Source: Castellaniella sp034674885
GTDB lineage: Bacteria; Pseudomonadota; Gammaproteobacteria; Burkholderiales; Burkholderiaceae_B
Length of the DNA: 64,000 nucleotides
Reading direction: 5' to 3'
Assembly: GCF_034674885.1 (NCBI RefSeq)
Contig: NZ_JAUCDS010000013.1
Location: 1-64,000 of the forward strand
Shown here: one piece after another, positions 1 through 9,027 of the stretch
Layout: the number at the start of each line of letters is the position of its first letter
Numbering within the stretch: position 1 is the first letter of the stretch
Notes under the pieces: model-generated
Seen by the model: the letters and a program-made list of their open reading frames with translations, nothing else
What the model was told of the DNA's origin: nothing
The model's database searches: none
Program-made: the position numbers and the translations under genes

Positions 1-3000
1 CCCACGCCCAGTGAACTGGTCGGCGTGGTGGGTCCCAACGGCTGTGGCAAGTCCAACATCATCGATGCCGTGCGCTGGGTGCTGGGGGAGACCAAGGCTT
101 CGGAATTGCGCGGCGCCTCGATGCAGGACGTGATTTTCAACGGCTCGGGGCAGCGCAAGCCCGCTGCCCGCGCCTCGGTCGAACTGGTCTTCGACAACAG
201 CCAGGGCCGCGCGGCCGGCCAGTGGTCCACCTTTGCGGAAATCGCAGTGCGCCGCATCCTGACGCGCGATGGCGCCAGCAGCTACTTCGTCAACAACCAG
301 CCGGTGCGCCGGCGCGACATCCACGACATCTTCCTGGGCACCGGCCTGGGCACACGGGGCTACGCCATCATCGGCCAGGGCATGATCAACCGCCTGATCG
401 AGGCGCGCCCCGAGGAATTGCGCGTCTATCTCGAAGAAGCCGCCGGCGTGTCGCGCTATAAGGAACGCCGCCGCGAAACGGAAAACCGTCTGCAGGACAC
501 CCGTGAGAACCTGATCCGGCTGGACGACATTCTGCGCGAACTGGCCGCGCAGCTGGAAAAGCTCGAATCCCAGGCCCGGGTGGCAGCCGATTACCGGGCC
601 TTGCAGACCGAAGGCGAACTCAAGCAGCATGCCCTGTGGCTGCTGCGGGAACAGGCCGCTCGCGAAAGCCGGCAGACCTTGGCGGCGGACACGGAACGCG
701 CCCAGGCGGAACTGGAATCGGCGGTGGCCGGCTTGCGGTCGCTGGAGGCCGACCTGGAATCCCGGCGTGAAGGACATTTCTCCGCCAGCGAGGCCGTCCA
801 TCAGGCGCAGGGGCGTCTGTTCGAGGCCGGGGCGCAGGTCAGCCGCCTGGAAGCCGAGATCCGCCACGTGGTGGATTCCCGGCACCGCCTGCAGGCGCGG
901 CGCACCCAACTGCAATCCCAGATGCAGGAATGGAGCGATCAGCAGACCCACAGCCAGGGCGCCATCGAAGAAATCCAGGAACAGATCGACGAGGCCATCG
1001 CCCGGGCCGAGACCCTGGCCGTGCAGGCCCAGTCGGCCCAGGATGGCCTGCCCGATCTGGATGCGCAGTTGCGGGCTCTGAATCTGCAGCGCGACGAATG
1101 GCGCCGCAGCCTGGCGCGCACCGAACAGGATCTGGCCCTGGCGGCCCAATCCCAGCGCGACGCGGATCACCAATGGCGCAGCCTGGATGATCGCCGGCAG
1201 CGTCTGCAGGATGAACGCCAGGCGCTGGGCATGCCGGATCCGGCGGAATTGCAACGCTGGGAAGGCGAGTGCGCCGTGGCGGAATCGCGCCTGGAAGAAG
1301 CCCAGGCCCGTTTGCTGGAACTGGAATCGCGCCAACCGGATCTGGAGGCCGCCCTGACGCAGGCGCAGCAGGCCAGCCAGGATGCACGACTCGACCTGGA
1401 ACGGCTGGATGCTCGTCGCCAGGCCCTGATCGCCCTGCAGGAAAAGATCCAGTCCGAGGACGCCCTGGAGCCCTGGCTGCAGCGCCAGGAGCTGCACGGG
1501 CTGGGTCGCCTGTGGCAGCAGCTGCAGGTGGATGCAGGGTGGGAAACCGCCCTGGAAGCCGTCCTGCACGAGCGCATGAACGCGCTGGGGCTGCGCACAT
1601 TGGATCATGTGCGGGCGTTCGCCCAGGATGCGCCGCCCGCCCGGCTGGCCTTCTATCAGGTCCCTGGCCAGGCGCCCGCCCCGGCACAGGCGCCTGCCGG
1701 AGCCACCTTGTTGCTGGATCGGGTGCATGCGCGGGATGCCGCGCTGCAGCCTTTGCTGGCCAGTTGGTTGCAGGGGGTGTATGTATCCGATGATCTGGGC
1801 CAGGCCCTGTCGCGCCGGGCCGAACTGCCGCCCGGAGGGCTGTGGGTCGTGCGAGCCGGCCATCGGGTCGATGCCTGCAGCGCGCGTTTCTACGCAGCGG
1901 ATTCCGAGCAGGCCGGCCTGCTGGCCCGCCAGCAGCAGATCGACAATCTGGTGCGCGAAATCAAGGCGGCCCAGCTGATCGCCGACCAGGCGCTGGACGC
2001 GCATGCGCGCGCCGATGCCGAGCGCCGTGCCCTGGAACAGGCCCTGCAGCCCGCGCGGCTGCAGATTGCCGAGCGCATGCAGGCCCAGCACGATGCCCGG
2101 ATGCAGCATCACCAGATCAGTCAGCAGATGGCCCGGTCCGACGATCAGGCCCGCCGCCTGGATGGCGATCTGCGGGACATCGAAGCGCAGCAGGCCGAAC
2201 TGGCTGCCCGGCGCGACGAGGCCGAGGCCTGGTTCGAATCCCAGGATGCGGTGCTGGCCGAACAGCAGGAACGGCAGGCGGCGCTGGACATGCAGATCGA
2301 AGATCTGGCAGCCCGGGCCGAGCAGGCCCGTCAGCAGGGGCGCGACCAGGAACGTGCCGCCCAGGAAGCCGATTACGCGGTGCGCGCTTTGCGCAACCGC
2401 CTGGATGAGCTGCGCCGCACCTTGCAGCTGGCGGCCGAGCAAAGCCGCCGCTCGGGCGCCGAACTCGAATCCCTGCAGGGTGAATTGTTCGAACTGGACG
2501 AGTCCGTCGCCCAGACCGGTTTGCAGGACGCCCTGGAATCGCGGGCCGAAGCCGAAGAGGCCCTGCGCCAGGCGCGTGTGCAGCAGGATCAGGCCGCCGC
2601 TACCTTGCGGGAAGCCGACGAGGGGCGCCTGACGCTGGAACGCAATCTGGACCCGCTGCGCGCGCGCATCACCGAATTGCAGCTGAAAGAGCAGGCCTCG
2701 CGCCTGTCGGTGGAACAGTACGCCGAACAGCTGGACGCCCGGCAGGTGGATCGCGCCGCCTTGCAGCGCCACCTGGCCGAGCAGCCGCCCCAATGGCAGC
2801 GGCTGGACTGGCTGCAGTCCGAGGTCCAGCGGATCTCCCGGCGCGTCGAGTCCCTGGGCGCCGTCAATCTGGCGGCGCTCGACGAATTGTCGGCGGCACG
2901 CGACCGCAAGGGCTTCCTGGATCATCAGCGCGACGACGTGCTGTCGGCCATCGATACGCTGGAAAACGCCATCCGCAAGATCGATCGAGAAACCCGCGAA

Positions 3001-3474
3001 CTGCTGTCCCAGACCTTCGAGACGGTCAATCAGCATTTCGGGCAGTTGTTCCCGCAGCTGTTCGGCGGCGGCGAAGCGCGCCTGAGCATGACGGGCGATG
3101 AAATCCTGGATGCCGGCGTGCAGGTCATGGCCCAGCCGCCCGGCAAGCGCAACAGCACGATCCACCTGCTGTCGGGGGGCGAAAAGGCCTTGACCGCGAC
3201 GGCGCTGGTGTTCGCGCTGTTCAAACTCAATCCGGCGCCGTTTTGCCTGCTCGACGAGGTCGATGCGCCACTGGATGATGCCAATACGGAACGCTATGCC
3301 AACCTGGTGCGGGGCATGAGCGATCAGACACAGTTTCTCTTCATTTCACATAATAAAATTGCCATGCAGATGGCGCGGCAGCTGGTCGGGGTCACCATGC
3401 AGGAACAAGGCGTGTCGCGCATCGTGGCGGTGGACATGGATTCAGCCCTGCAATGGGTTGCTGGCGCAGCCTGA
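1..3474 (+). CDS. smc: Chromosome partition protein Smc (5' end beyond window)
   Basis: SMC ATPase that, as a dimer with ScpA/ScpB, organises and segregates the nucleoid. The reading frame is open from base 1, so the true start lies left of the window; the first visible residues already belong to the N-terminal ATPase head. Visible motifs are the Walker A GPNGCGKSN near base 31, two long Gln/Glu/Ala/Arg-rich coiled-coil arms (roughly 500-1500 and 1950-2800), a hinge region between them (about 1500-1850), the ABC signature LLSGGEKA near 3168 and Walker B FCLLDEVDAP near 3243. About 1,157 residues are visible, close to the family's usual 1,170-1,190, so only a short N-terminal piece is missing. 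It is followed after 19 bp by zipA and then ligA, an order typical of Burkholderiales. Confidence 0.97.
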   Translation, partial: PTPSELVGVVGPNGCGKSNIIDAVRWVLGETKASELRGASMQDVIFNGSGQRKPAARASVELVFDNSQGRAAGQWSTFAEIAVRRILTRDGASSYFVNNQPVRRRDIHDIFLGTGLGTRGYAIIGQGMINRLIEARPEELRVYLEEAAGVSRYKERRRETENRLQDTRENLIRLDDILRELAAQLEKLESQARVAADYRALQTEGELKQHALWLLREQAARESRQTLAADTERAQAELESAVAGLRSLEADLESRREGHFSASEAVHQAQGRLFEAGAQVSRLEAEIRHVVDSRHRLQARRTQLQSQMQEWSDQQTHSQGAIEEIQEQIDEAIARAETLAVQAQSAQDGLPDLDAQLRALNLQRDEWRRSLARTEQDLALAAQSQRDADHQWRSLDDRRQRLQDERQALGMPDPAELQRWEGECAVAESRLEEAQARLLELESRQPDLEAALTQAQQASQDARLDLERLDARRQALIALQEKIQSEDALEPWLQRQELHGLGRLWQQLQVDAGWETALEAVLHERMNALGLRTLDHVRAFAQDAPPARLAFYQVPGQAPAPAQAPAGATLLLDRVHARDAALQPLLASWLQGVYVSDDLGQALSRRAELPPGGLWVVRAGHRVDACSARFYAADSEQAGLLARQQQIDNLVREIKAAQLIADQALDAHARADAERRALEQALQPARLQIAERMQAQHDARMQHHQISQQMARSDDQARRLDGDLRDIEAQQAELAARRDEAEAWFESQDAVLAEQQERQAALDMQIEDLAARAEQARQQGRDQERAAQEADYAVRALRNRLDELRRTLQLAAEQSRRSGAELESLQGELFELDESVAQTGLQDALESRAEAEEALRQARVQQDQAAATLREADEGRLTLERNLDPLRARITELQLKEQASRLSVEQYAEQLDARQVDRAALQRHLAEQPPQWQRLDWLQSEVQRISRRVESLGAVNLAALDELSAARDRKGFLDHQRDDVLSAIDTLENAIRKIDRETRELLSQTFETVNQHFGQLFPQLFGGGEARLSMTGDEILDAGVQVMAQPPGKRNSTIHLLSGGEKALTATALVFALFKLNPAPFCLLDEVDAPLDDANTERYANLVRGMSDQTQFLFISHNKIAMQMARQLVGVTMQEQGVSRIVAVDMDSALQWVAGAA

Positions 3475-3493
3475 ACGGGGTAACGAGGTCTTT

Positions 3494-4486
3494 ATGAGCG
3501 ATTTGCAGATTTTGCTGATTTCGATTGGGGCGGCACTGATCGTCATCGTCCTGCTGTATAACGGCTGGCAGGAATGGCGCGCGCGGCGCAGCATGCGGGC
3601 GACGCTGCCCGAATCCGAGCAGGACGTGCTCATGCAGGATGCCGCGCCCCGGCGCGAACCCAGCCTATGGGAACCCGACCGCGCCGCCGTGGTCGATGAG
3701 TCTCCCGAAATCGATCCGGCCTGCGAGGCCGTGATCGACATCGCCCTGGCGCATCCGGCCTCGGGCGAGGCGTTGGCCGAAGCCGTGCAGTCCATCGTGC
3801 GCGTGGGTAAAAAACCGGTGCGCGTCTTCGCCGAACGCGAAGGCGGCGGCCACCGCACCCGCCTGCGCGACGACGAATCCTACGTGTCGCTGCAGTTGGC
3901 CGTGGTCATGGCCAATCGGGGCGGCGCGCTGACGGCCATCGAATGGTCGAACCTCTGGACCCTGGCGCAGAACCTGGCTGAACGGTTTGACGGCCAGATC
4001 GAGGCGCCCGACCAGGACGCCGTCCTGAAACAGGCTGCCGAACTCGACGCGCGCTGCGCCGCCATGGACGCCCAGGTTGGCCTGATCCTGCAGCTGGCCG
4101 CCCCGCGCCCTGCCGCAGCCATCGCCCAGGCCGCCTCCGAGGCCGGCTTCGTGCAGTCACGCGGGCAGTGGGCCTGGATGGCCGAGAACGGCTTGCCGCG
4201 ATTCGTGCTGCAGGTCGATCAGCAGGCAGGCGATCTCTCGCATCGGGCCGATCTGATCCTGGATGTGCCCAACAGCATCCCCGATGACCAGGCGTTCAGC
4301 CGGATGGTGGCGGTGGGCCGCGACCTGGCCCAGCGCCTGGAGGCCCATGTGCTGGACGACCAGGGCCGCACATTCCAGGATGCATCGGCGCCCGCCATCG
4401 ACAAGCAGATCAGCGCCCTGTACGACCAGCTGGACCAGGCCGGTTTCCTGGCCGGCACGGAACGCACCGCCCGAGTCTTTTCGTGA
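3494..4486 (+). CDS. zipA: Cell division protein ZipA homologue
   Basis: Predicted inner-membrane anchor of FtsZ at the division septum. The 330-residue product starts with a single N-terminal membrane segment (about residues 3-22, rich in Ile/Leu/Val) followed by a basic stretch (WRARRSMR), so the bulk is cytoplasmic. The C-terminal half (about 200-320) resembles the ZipA FtsZ-binding fold: a 'LILQLAAPRP' strand, an 'LPRFVLQVDQ' strand, then a 'DLILDVPNSIPD' segment. The ATG at 3494 follows a GAGG ribosome site. An in-frame extension upstream into smc is possible on paper but lacks the membrane-anchor start. Its stop overlaps the GTG start of ligA by 4 nt. ZipA sequences diverge strongly, so part of the call rests on the smc-zipA-ligA order. 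Confidence 0.82.
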   Translation: MSDLQILLISIGAALIVIVLLYNGWQEWRARRSMRATLPESEQDVLMQDAAPRREPSLWEPDRAAVVDESPEIDPACEAVIDIALAHPASGEALAEAVQSIVRVGKKPVRVFAEREGGGHRTRLRDDESYVSLQLAVVMANRGGALTAIEWSNLWTLAQNLAERFDGQIEAPDQDAVLKQAAELDARCAAMDAQVGLILQLAAPRPAAAIAQAASEAGFVQSRGQWAWMAENGLPRFVLQVDQQAGDLSHRADLILDVPNSIPDDQAFSRMVAVGRDLAQRLEAHVLDDQGRTFQDASAPAIDKQISALYDQLDQAGFLAGTERTARVFS

Positions 4487-6615
4487 CCGATTCCCTGCAT
4501 CAGCAGCTGCTGGATCTGCGGGCGGAAATCGAGGCCCACAACCACCGCTACTACGTGCTGGACGAGCCGTCCGTCTCCGACGCGCAGTATGACCGCCTGA
4601 TGGCTCAGTTGCAGGCCATCGAACAGGATCATCCCGACTGGGTCACGCCCGATTCCCCGACGCAGCGGGTCGGGGCCGCGCCCGCCGGGCATTTCGCGCC
4701 GGTGCGCCATGCGGTGCGCATGCTGTCTCTGGGCAATGCCTTCGAGGACCCGGACATCCAGGCCTTCGATGATCGCGTGACGGCGATCCTGGCCGAATCC
4801 GGGCTGTTGTCGGCTGCCGGGCGGCCGGCGTCCGACGACGGGGAACAGCGCGAGCTGTTTCCGGCGGATGCGGCCCCCGGATCTGCGGCTTCCGCCGTGC
4901 CGGGCGTGGACTACGTCGCGGAATACAAGTTCGACGGCCTGGCCGTCAGCCTGCGGTATGAACAAGGCCATCTGGTCCAGGCCGCCACCCGGGGAGACGG
5001 CTCCGAGGGCGAGGACATCACCGCCAACATCCGCACCCTGCGTTCCGTGCCGCTGCGCCTGCGCGGCGATACCGCGCCCGCCGTGCTGGAAGTGCGGGGC
5101 GAGGTCCTGATGGCGCGCGCGGACTTCGCCCGCCTGAATGAACAGCAGGCGGCGCGGGGCGACAAGCCCTTCGTCAACCCGCGTAACGCGGCGGCGGGCA
5201 GTCTGCGCCAACTGGATCCGCGCGTGACGGCGGCGCGACCCCTGCGCTTCTACGCCTACGGCTGGGGGCAGATCCGGGACGCCGCAGGGCGTGACCTGCA
5301 GCCGCAGGCGACCCATGCCGCCATGCTGGATTGGCTGGCCACCTTTGGCTTTGCCGTCAGCCCGGGGCGGCAGCGTTGCCGGGGGGCGGCGGAATTGCTG
5401 CGCTTCTACGCTTCGGTCGGCGCGCAGCGGGCCACGCTGCCCTACGACATCGACGGCGTGGTCTACAAGGTCAACGATCTGCGCGCCCAGGAAGTGCTGG
5501 GTTTCGTGGCGCGTGCGCCGCGCTTTGCGATTGCGCATAAATTCCCGGCCCAGGAAGAAACCACCCGCCTGGTGGGCATTGACGTCCAGGTTGGACGCAC
5601 CGGGGCGCTGACGCCCGTAGCCCGGCTGCAGCCGGTCTTCGTGGGGGGCGTCACGGTCACCAACGCCACGCTGCACAACGAGGACGAGATCCACCGCAAG
5701 GACATCCGCATCGGCGATACCGTGATCGTGCGCCGCGCCGGCGACGTGATCCCGGAAGTCGTCGGGCCGGTGCTGGAATTGCGGCCGGCGGGCACCCTGC
5801 CGTTCGACCTGCTGGCGGTCTGCCCGGTCTGTCCGGTCTGCGGGTCCGCAGTGGAACGGCCCGAGGGCGAGGCCATCACACGCTGCACGGGCGGCCTGTT
5901 CTGCCCCGCGCAACGCAAGCAGACCCTGTGGCATGCGGCCAGCCGCAAGGCCTTGGACATCGACGGCCTGGGTGACAAGCTGATCGAACAACTGGTCGAT
6001 GGCGGTCGCGTGCGTACCCTGGCCGACCTGTATGGCCTGACCGGACTGGAACTCTCCACCTACCCGCGCATGGGCCAGAAATCAGCGCAGAACCTGGTGC
6101 AGGCCATCGATCAGAGCCGTCGCCCGCCGCTGTCGCGGCTGCTGTATGCCCTGGGCATCCGCCACGTGGGCGAGACCACGGCGCGGGACGTGGCGCGTCA
6201 TTTCGGCTCCATGCAGGCCATCATGGATGCCTCCGAAGAAGCCCTGCTGCAGGTGCCCGATGTCGGTCCCGTCGTGGCGGCGTCCATCCGTCGATTTTTC
6301 GCCGAATCGCATAACCGCGAGGTCGTCGCCGCACTGCAGGCGGCGGGTGTCGCACCCCAGGCGGATGCCGCACCGGTCGGCGCAAAACCCCTGGCTGGCA
6401 AGACCCTGGTGTTGACGGGGACGCTGCCCACGCTGAGCCGCGACGAGGCCACGCGCATGATTCTCGCGGCGGGTGGCAAGGTCAGCGGTTCGGTATCGCG
6501 CAAGACCGCCTGGGTGGTCGCCGGCGAGGAAGCTGGCAGCAAGCTGGCCAAGGCCGAAGAACTGGGCGTCGCCGTCCTGGACGAAGCCGGCCTGCTGGCA
6601 CTGCTGAAACAGTAG
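4483..6615 (+). CDS. ligA: NAD-dependent DNA ligase LigA
   Basis: Seals nicks in replication and repair using NAD+ as adenylate donor. The 710-residue product shows the family's domains in order: N-terminal Ia domain (HNHRYYVLDEPSVSD near residue 20), adenylation domain with the KxDG motif (EYKFDG, lysine about 149), OB fold, a zinc finger with CPVCPVC and a distal Cys pair (about 446-475), helix-hairpin-helix repeats, and a C-terminal BRCT domain (about 632-710). It is longer than the usual ~670 residues; most of the excess is an Ala/Pro/Gly-rich insertion at about 105-143, just before the catalytic lysine. The start is GTG, overlapping the zipA stop by 4 nt, which implies translational coupling. 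Confidence 0.97.
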   Translation: MTDSLHQQLLDLRAEIEAHNHRYYVLDEPSVSDAQYDRLMAQLQAIEQDHPDWVTPDSPTQRVGAAPAGHFAPVRHAVRMLSLGNAFEDPDIQAFDDRVTAILAESGLLSAAGRPASDDGEQRELFPADAAPGSAASAVPGVDYVAEYKFDGLAVSLRYEQGHLVQAATRGDGSEGEDITANIRTLRSVPLRLRGDTAPAVLEVRGEVLMARADFARLNEQQAARGDKPFVNPRNAAAGSLRQLDPRVTAARPLRFYAYGWGQIRDAAGRDLQPQATHAAMLDWLATFGFAVSPGRQRCRGAAELLRFYASVGAQRATLPYDIDGVVYKVNDLRAQEVLGFVARAPRFAIAHKFPAQEETTRLVGIDVQVGRTGALTPVARLQPVFVGGVTVTNATLHNEDEIHRKDIRIGDTVIVRRAGDVIPEVVGPVLELRPAGTLPFDLLAVCPVCPVCGSAVERPEGEAITRCTGGLFCPAQRKQTLWHAASRKALDIDGLGDKLIEQLVDGGRVRTLADLYGLTGLELSTYPRMGQKSAQNLVQAIDQSRRPPLSRLLYALGIRHVGETTARDVARHFGSMQAIMDASEEALLQVPDVGPVVAASIRRFFAESHNREVVAALQAAGVAPQADAAPVGAKPLAGKTLVLTGTLPTLSRDEATRMILAAGGKVSGSVSRKTAWVVAGEEAGSKLAKAEELGVAVLDEAGLLALLKQ

Positions 6616-6624
6616 GACCGAAAG

Positions 6625-6662
6625 ACAGCGGGGCGGTCTTCCAAGGAAGACCGCCCCGCTGT
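6625..6662. terminator. Perfect 18-bp inverted repeat between convergent ligA and ppiC
   Basis: Bases 6625-6642 and 6645-6662 are exact reverse complements separated by only AA. The stem is GC-rich and sits between the stops of ligA (plus) and ppiC (minus), the usual place for a bidirectional terminator. Neither side has a good U-tract, so termination may be weak or Rho-assisted. Confidence 0.7.
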
Positions 6663-6679
6663 GTCGTGTCGGTGGCGGA

Positions 6680-7474
6680 TTATTTCGCCGCGCTGTTGTC
6701 CACGATCTTGGCGTCCTTCATCAGGCCTTTCTGGTAGTCGCCCAGGGCCTGCTGGCGCATCATTTCTTCCAGCTGGGGCTTGGCCTCGTCAAAGGACGGG
6801 AAAGCGATGGGGCGCTCGTCTTCGACCTGGATCACGTGCCAGCCGAACTGGGTCTTGACGGGTGCGCTGCTGATCTCGCCCTTTTTCATGCTTTCCACGG
6901 CCTGCGCGAATTCAGGCACGTAGTTGCTGGTCGGGCCCCAGCCCAGTTCGCCGCCGTTCTTGCCGCTGCCGGTGTCGATGGAGTCTTTCTTGGCGGCTGC
7001 TTCGAAGGTGGTTTTCTTGGCCTTGATGGACTTGATCAGGGCCTTGGCCTGGTCTTCTTCCTTGACCAGGATGTGGCGCAGCTTGTATTCCTTGCGGTCG
7101 CCCTGTTCAGCCTTGATGGTGTCGTATTCTTTTTTCAGGTCGGCATCGGTGACCGGGTGGTCCTTCAGGTATTTGGCCATCAGCGCGCGCACCAGGATGC
7201 TTTGCGAGGCCAGCTCGGTTTCCTGCTGGACGGCGGGGTCTTTCTGCAGGCCGGCCTTTTCGGCGGCCTGGACAGCAACCAGGCGGTTGATCATTTCCTG
7301 TTTGACCTGATCACGCAGCTGCGGCGAATCCTGGGCGCCCTGGCTGACGAGCAGGCTGACGAACTGGTCGAACTTGGCCTGGGAAATCCCCTGGCCGTTG
7401 ACCGTGACGAGGTCCTTGGCGTAGACCGGCAGAGCCAGGGAGCAGGCCAGGGCCACAACAGCAATACGTTTCAT
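6680..7474 (-). CDS. Periplasmic parvulin-type peptidyl-prolyl isomerase (PpiC/SurA-like)
   Basis: Predicted exported foldase that isomerises X-Pro bonds. The 264-residue product begins with a signal peptide (MKRIAVVALACSLALPVYA, cut after AYA/VYA about residue 19). A helical N-terminal domain follows, then a single PpiC rotamase domain (about 130-235) with the hallmark strings RHILVKEED, GGELGWG, PEFAQAV and FGWHVIQVED. The start at 7474 is chosen because it places the signal peptide at the N-terminus and makes a 4-nt overlap with the bolA stop; an in-frame upstream extension reads through bolA. It is the last gene of a four-gene overlapping chain. Bordetella Par27-like proteins are the closest type I recognise; that assignment is from family knowledge, not alignment. 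Confidence 0.9.
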   Translation of the reverse strand: MKRIAVVALACSLALPVYAKDLVTVNGQGISQAKFDQFVSLLVSQGAQDSPQLRDQVKQEMINRLVAVQAAEKAGLQKDPAVQQETELASQSILVRALMAKYLKDHPVTDADLKKEYDTIKAEQGDRKEYKLRHILVKEEDQAKALIKSIKAKKTTFEAAAKKDSIDTGSGKNGGELGWGPTSNYVPEFAQAVESMKKGEISSAPVKTQFGWHVIQVEDERPIAFPSFDEAKPQLEEMMRQQALGDYQKGLMKDAKIVDNSAAK

Positions 7475-7770
7475 GAAAGTCCTTGGTTGGGGGAAATGCT
7501 GGCCTCGATGGCCAATGCGTGAATCGGAAAGGGCATCAGGTCTCGCACGCAATCATACACAAGGCGATGGCGTGCCAGGGTTCCCAGCCCCTCGAAGTGT
7601 TTGGACACGATCCGTACCCGAAAGTGCCGTGCGCCGCCCTGGGCGCCGGCATGTCCGGCGTGCAGGTGGGACTCGTCGATGAGTTCCAGTGTGTCCGGGT
7701 TCAGGTTCTGCAACCGCGTCAGCAATTGACGGCGCAGATCCGCCGGGTCGGGGATCTGGGCTGTCGTCAT
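7471..7770 (-). CDS. bolA: BolA family protein
   Basis: BolA proteins are small cytoplasmic partners of monothiol glutaredoxins in Fe-S handling and are linked to envelope stress and morphology. The 99-residue product has the class II-KH-like fold signature: an 'ELIDESHLHAGHAG' segment followed by 'HFRVRIVSKHFEG' and 'RHRLVYDCVRDLM', with the conserved His that can bind a metal with glutaredoxin. It overlaps yciB upstream and ppiC downstream by 4 nt each, so it should be translated from the msrB-yciB-bolA-ppiC transcript. The family call is secure; the specific paralogue (BolA versus IbaG) is less so. Confidence 0.9.
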   Translation of the reverse strand: MTTAQIPDPADLRRQLLTRLQNLNPDTLELIDESHLHAGHAGAQGGARHFRVRIVSKHFEGLGTLARHRLVYDCVRDLMPFPIHALAIEASISPNQGLS

Positions 7771-8348
7771 GAGGCGTCAGTGTCCTTCGCGGGTGCGGAA
7801 TCCGTCGTGGCGTCGGCCTGGATGTGCCGGCCCAGCCAGATGGATTGCACGACGACGAACAACAGCAGCAGGATCATCAGGCCAAAGACCTTGAAATTGA
7901 CCCACTGCGATTCAGTGAACCGTCCGGAAAAGGCCACGTACAGGTTCAGCGCGCCGGATGCGATGAAAAAAGCCGCCCAGCTGTCGTTCAGGCGTGCCCA
8001 GGCGCGGTCGGGCAGGGCGATCTTTTCACCCATCAGGCGGCGCATCAGGTTGCGGCCCGTCAGCATGCGGGAACCCAGCAAGATGACCGCGAACAGCCAG
8101 TACAGGACAGTCGGCTTCCATTTGATGAAGGTGTCATCGTGCAGCAGCAGCGTGGCACCGCCGAACACGACGATCACGGTCAGGTTGATCCAGTGGGTGC
8201 CCTCGATGGCGCGGTGCGTCAGCCGCAGCCACAGGATCTGTGCGATGGCCGCTGCCATGGCCACGCCGGTAGCGACATAGATGTCGGCAAACCGGAACGC
8301 CACGAAAAACAGGATCAGGGGGAATAGGTCGAAAAGAAATTTTTTCAT
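7767..8348 (-). CDS. yciB: Inner-membrane septation protein YciB/IspZ
   Basis: Polytopic inner-membrane protein of the septation protein A family, implicated in cell-envelope synthesis and division. The 193-residue product begins MKKFLFDLFPLILFFVAF and shows five to six hydrophobic segments, together with the family strings 'THRAIEGTHWINL', 'KWKPTVLYWLF' and 'NDSWAAFF'. The ATG at 8348 overlaps the msrB stop by 4 nt; a longer in-frame upstream ORF is an out-of-frame shadow of msrB with no hydrophobic N-terminus. The C-terminal tail is short and acidic. Its exact biochemical role is unknown in the family. Confidence 0.93.
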   Translation of the reverse strand: MKKFLFDLFPLILFFVAFRFADIYVATGVAMAAAIAQILWLRLTHRAIEGTHWINLTVIVVFGGATLLLHDDTFIKWKPTVLYWLFAVILLGSRMLTGRNLMRRLMGEKIALPDRAWARLNDSWAAFFIASGALNLYVAFSGRFTESQWVNFKVFGLMILLLLFVVVQSIWLGRHIQADATTDSAPAKDTDAS

Positions 8349-8740
8349 TCGGCCGGGATGAATTTGAGGGAAAGGGAATTGATGCAGTAGCGCAGCCCGG
8401 TCGGGGCGGGGCCGTCGGGGAAGACGTGGCCCAGATGAGCGCCGCAGGCGGCACACAGGGTTTCGGTGCGGACCATGCCGTGGCTGATGTCGCGTTCTTC
8501 GCGGATGGCGTCGGGGCGGATCGGTTCGAAATAGCTGGGCCAGCCGCAGCCGGCGTCGAATTTGGTGTCGGAGACGAACAGCGGCGTGCCGCAGCACACG
8601 CAGACGTAAGTACCGGCCTGGGTGGAATCCCAGTAGCGGCCGGTGAACGGTCGTTCGGTGTGTTTCAGACGGGTGACGGCGAATTCATCCGGCGACAGTT
8701 GCGCGCGCCATTGGGCGTCGGTGCGAGTGACCTTGTCCAC
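8345..8740 (-). CDS. msrB: Peptide methionine-(R)-S-oxide reductase MsrB
   Basis: Repairs methionine-R-sulfoxide in proteins. The 131-residue, single-domain cytosolic form shows two zinc-binding CxxC pairs (C47/C50 and C96/C99), the conserved GWPSYFEPI and GHVFPDGP strings and the catalytic cysteine in RYCINS (about C119). All residues expected for a zinc-containing, active MsrB are present. It is the first gene of the minus-strand chain, with a 287-bp divergent intergenic region upstream shared with Liv cluster 1. Confidence 0.97.
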   Translation of the reverse strand: MDKVTRTDAQWRAQLSPDEFAVTRLKHTERPFTGRYWDSTQAGTYVCVCCGTPLFVSDTKFDAGCGWPSYFEPIRPDAIREERDISHGMVRTETLCAACGAHLGHVFPDGPAPTGLRYCINSLSLKFIPAE

Positions 8741-8934
8741 GAAAAAAACCAGTGTTGGGTATCTGAATCGGTAACTTGTTTATCTTAAACGACTTTTCCG
8801 TCCCTGTCCCTGGGCTGTCATCTTGGGTTTCATTTGGACGGCCGGCGGCGCTGAACGGGCGGTTTCGGCAGCAAATTGCGTCAGCCTGCGATAATATGAC
8901 GCCCGATCATGATTCATGCTGAAAACAGGCTGAT

Positions 8935-8962
8935 TTGTCATCAGGGATTGCACGGATACACT
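8935..8962 (+). promoter_or_regulatory. Candidate sigma-70 promoter for Liv cluster 1
   Basis: TTGTCA (8935-8940), a 16-bp spacer and TACACT (8957-8962) would start transcription about 58 nt before the binding-protein ATG. The -35 matches consensus at five of six positions and the -10 at four. It lies in the 287-bp msrB/Liv divergent region (8741-9027), in which I see no other gene. Confidence 0.35.
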
Positions 8963-9027
8963 GATCAGCCTGCCAGACTGTAACCCCAGTGTACTTGCAC
9001 GACGATCAAAAATTTACGGAGACCACC

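Noticed and set aside
4219..5991. A 590-codon minus-strand frame across zipA/ligA
   Set aside because: Antisense to ligA; no domain visible.
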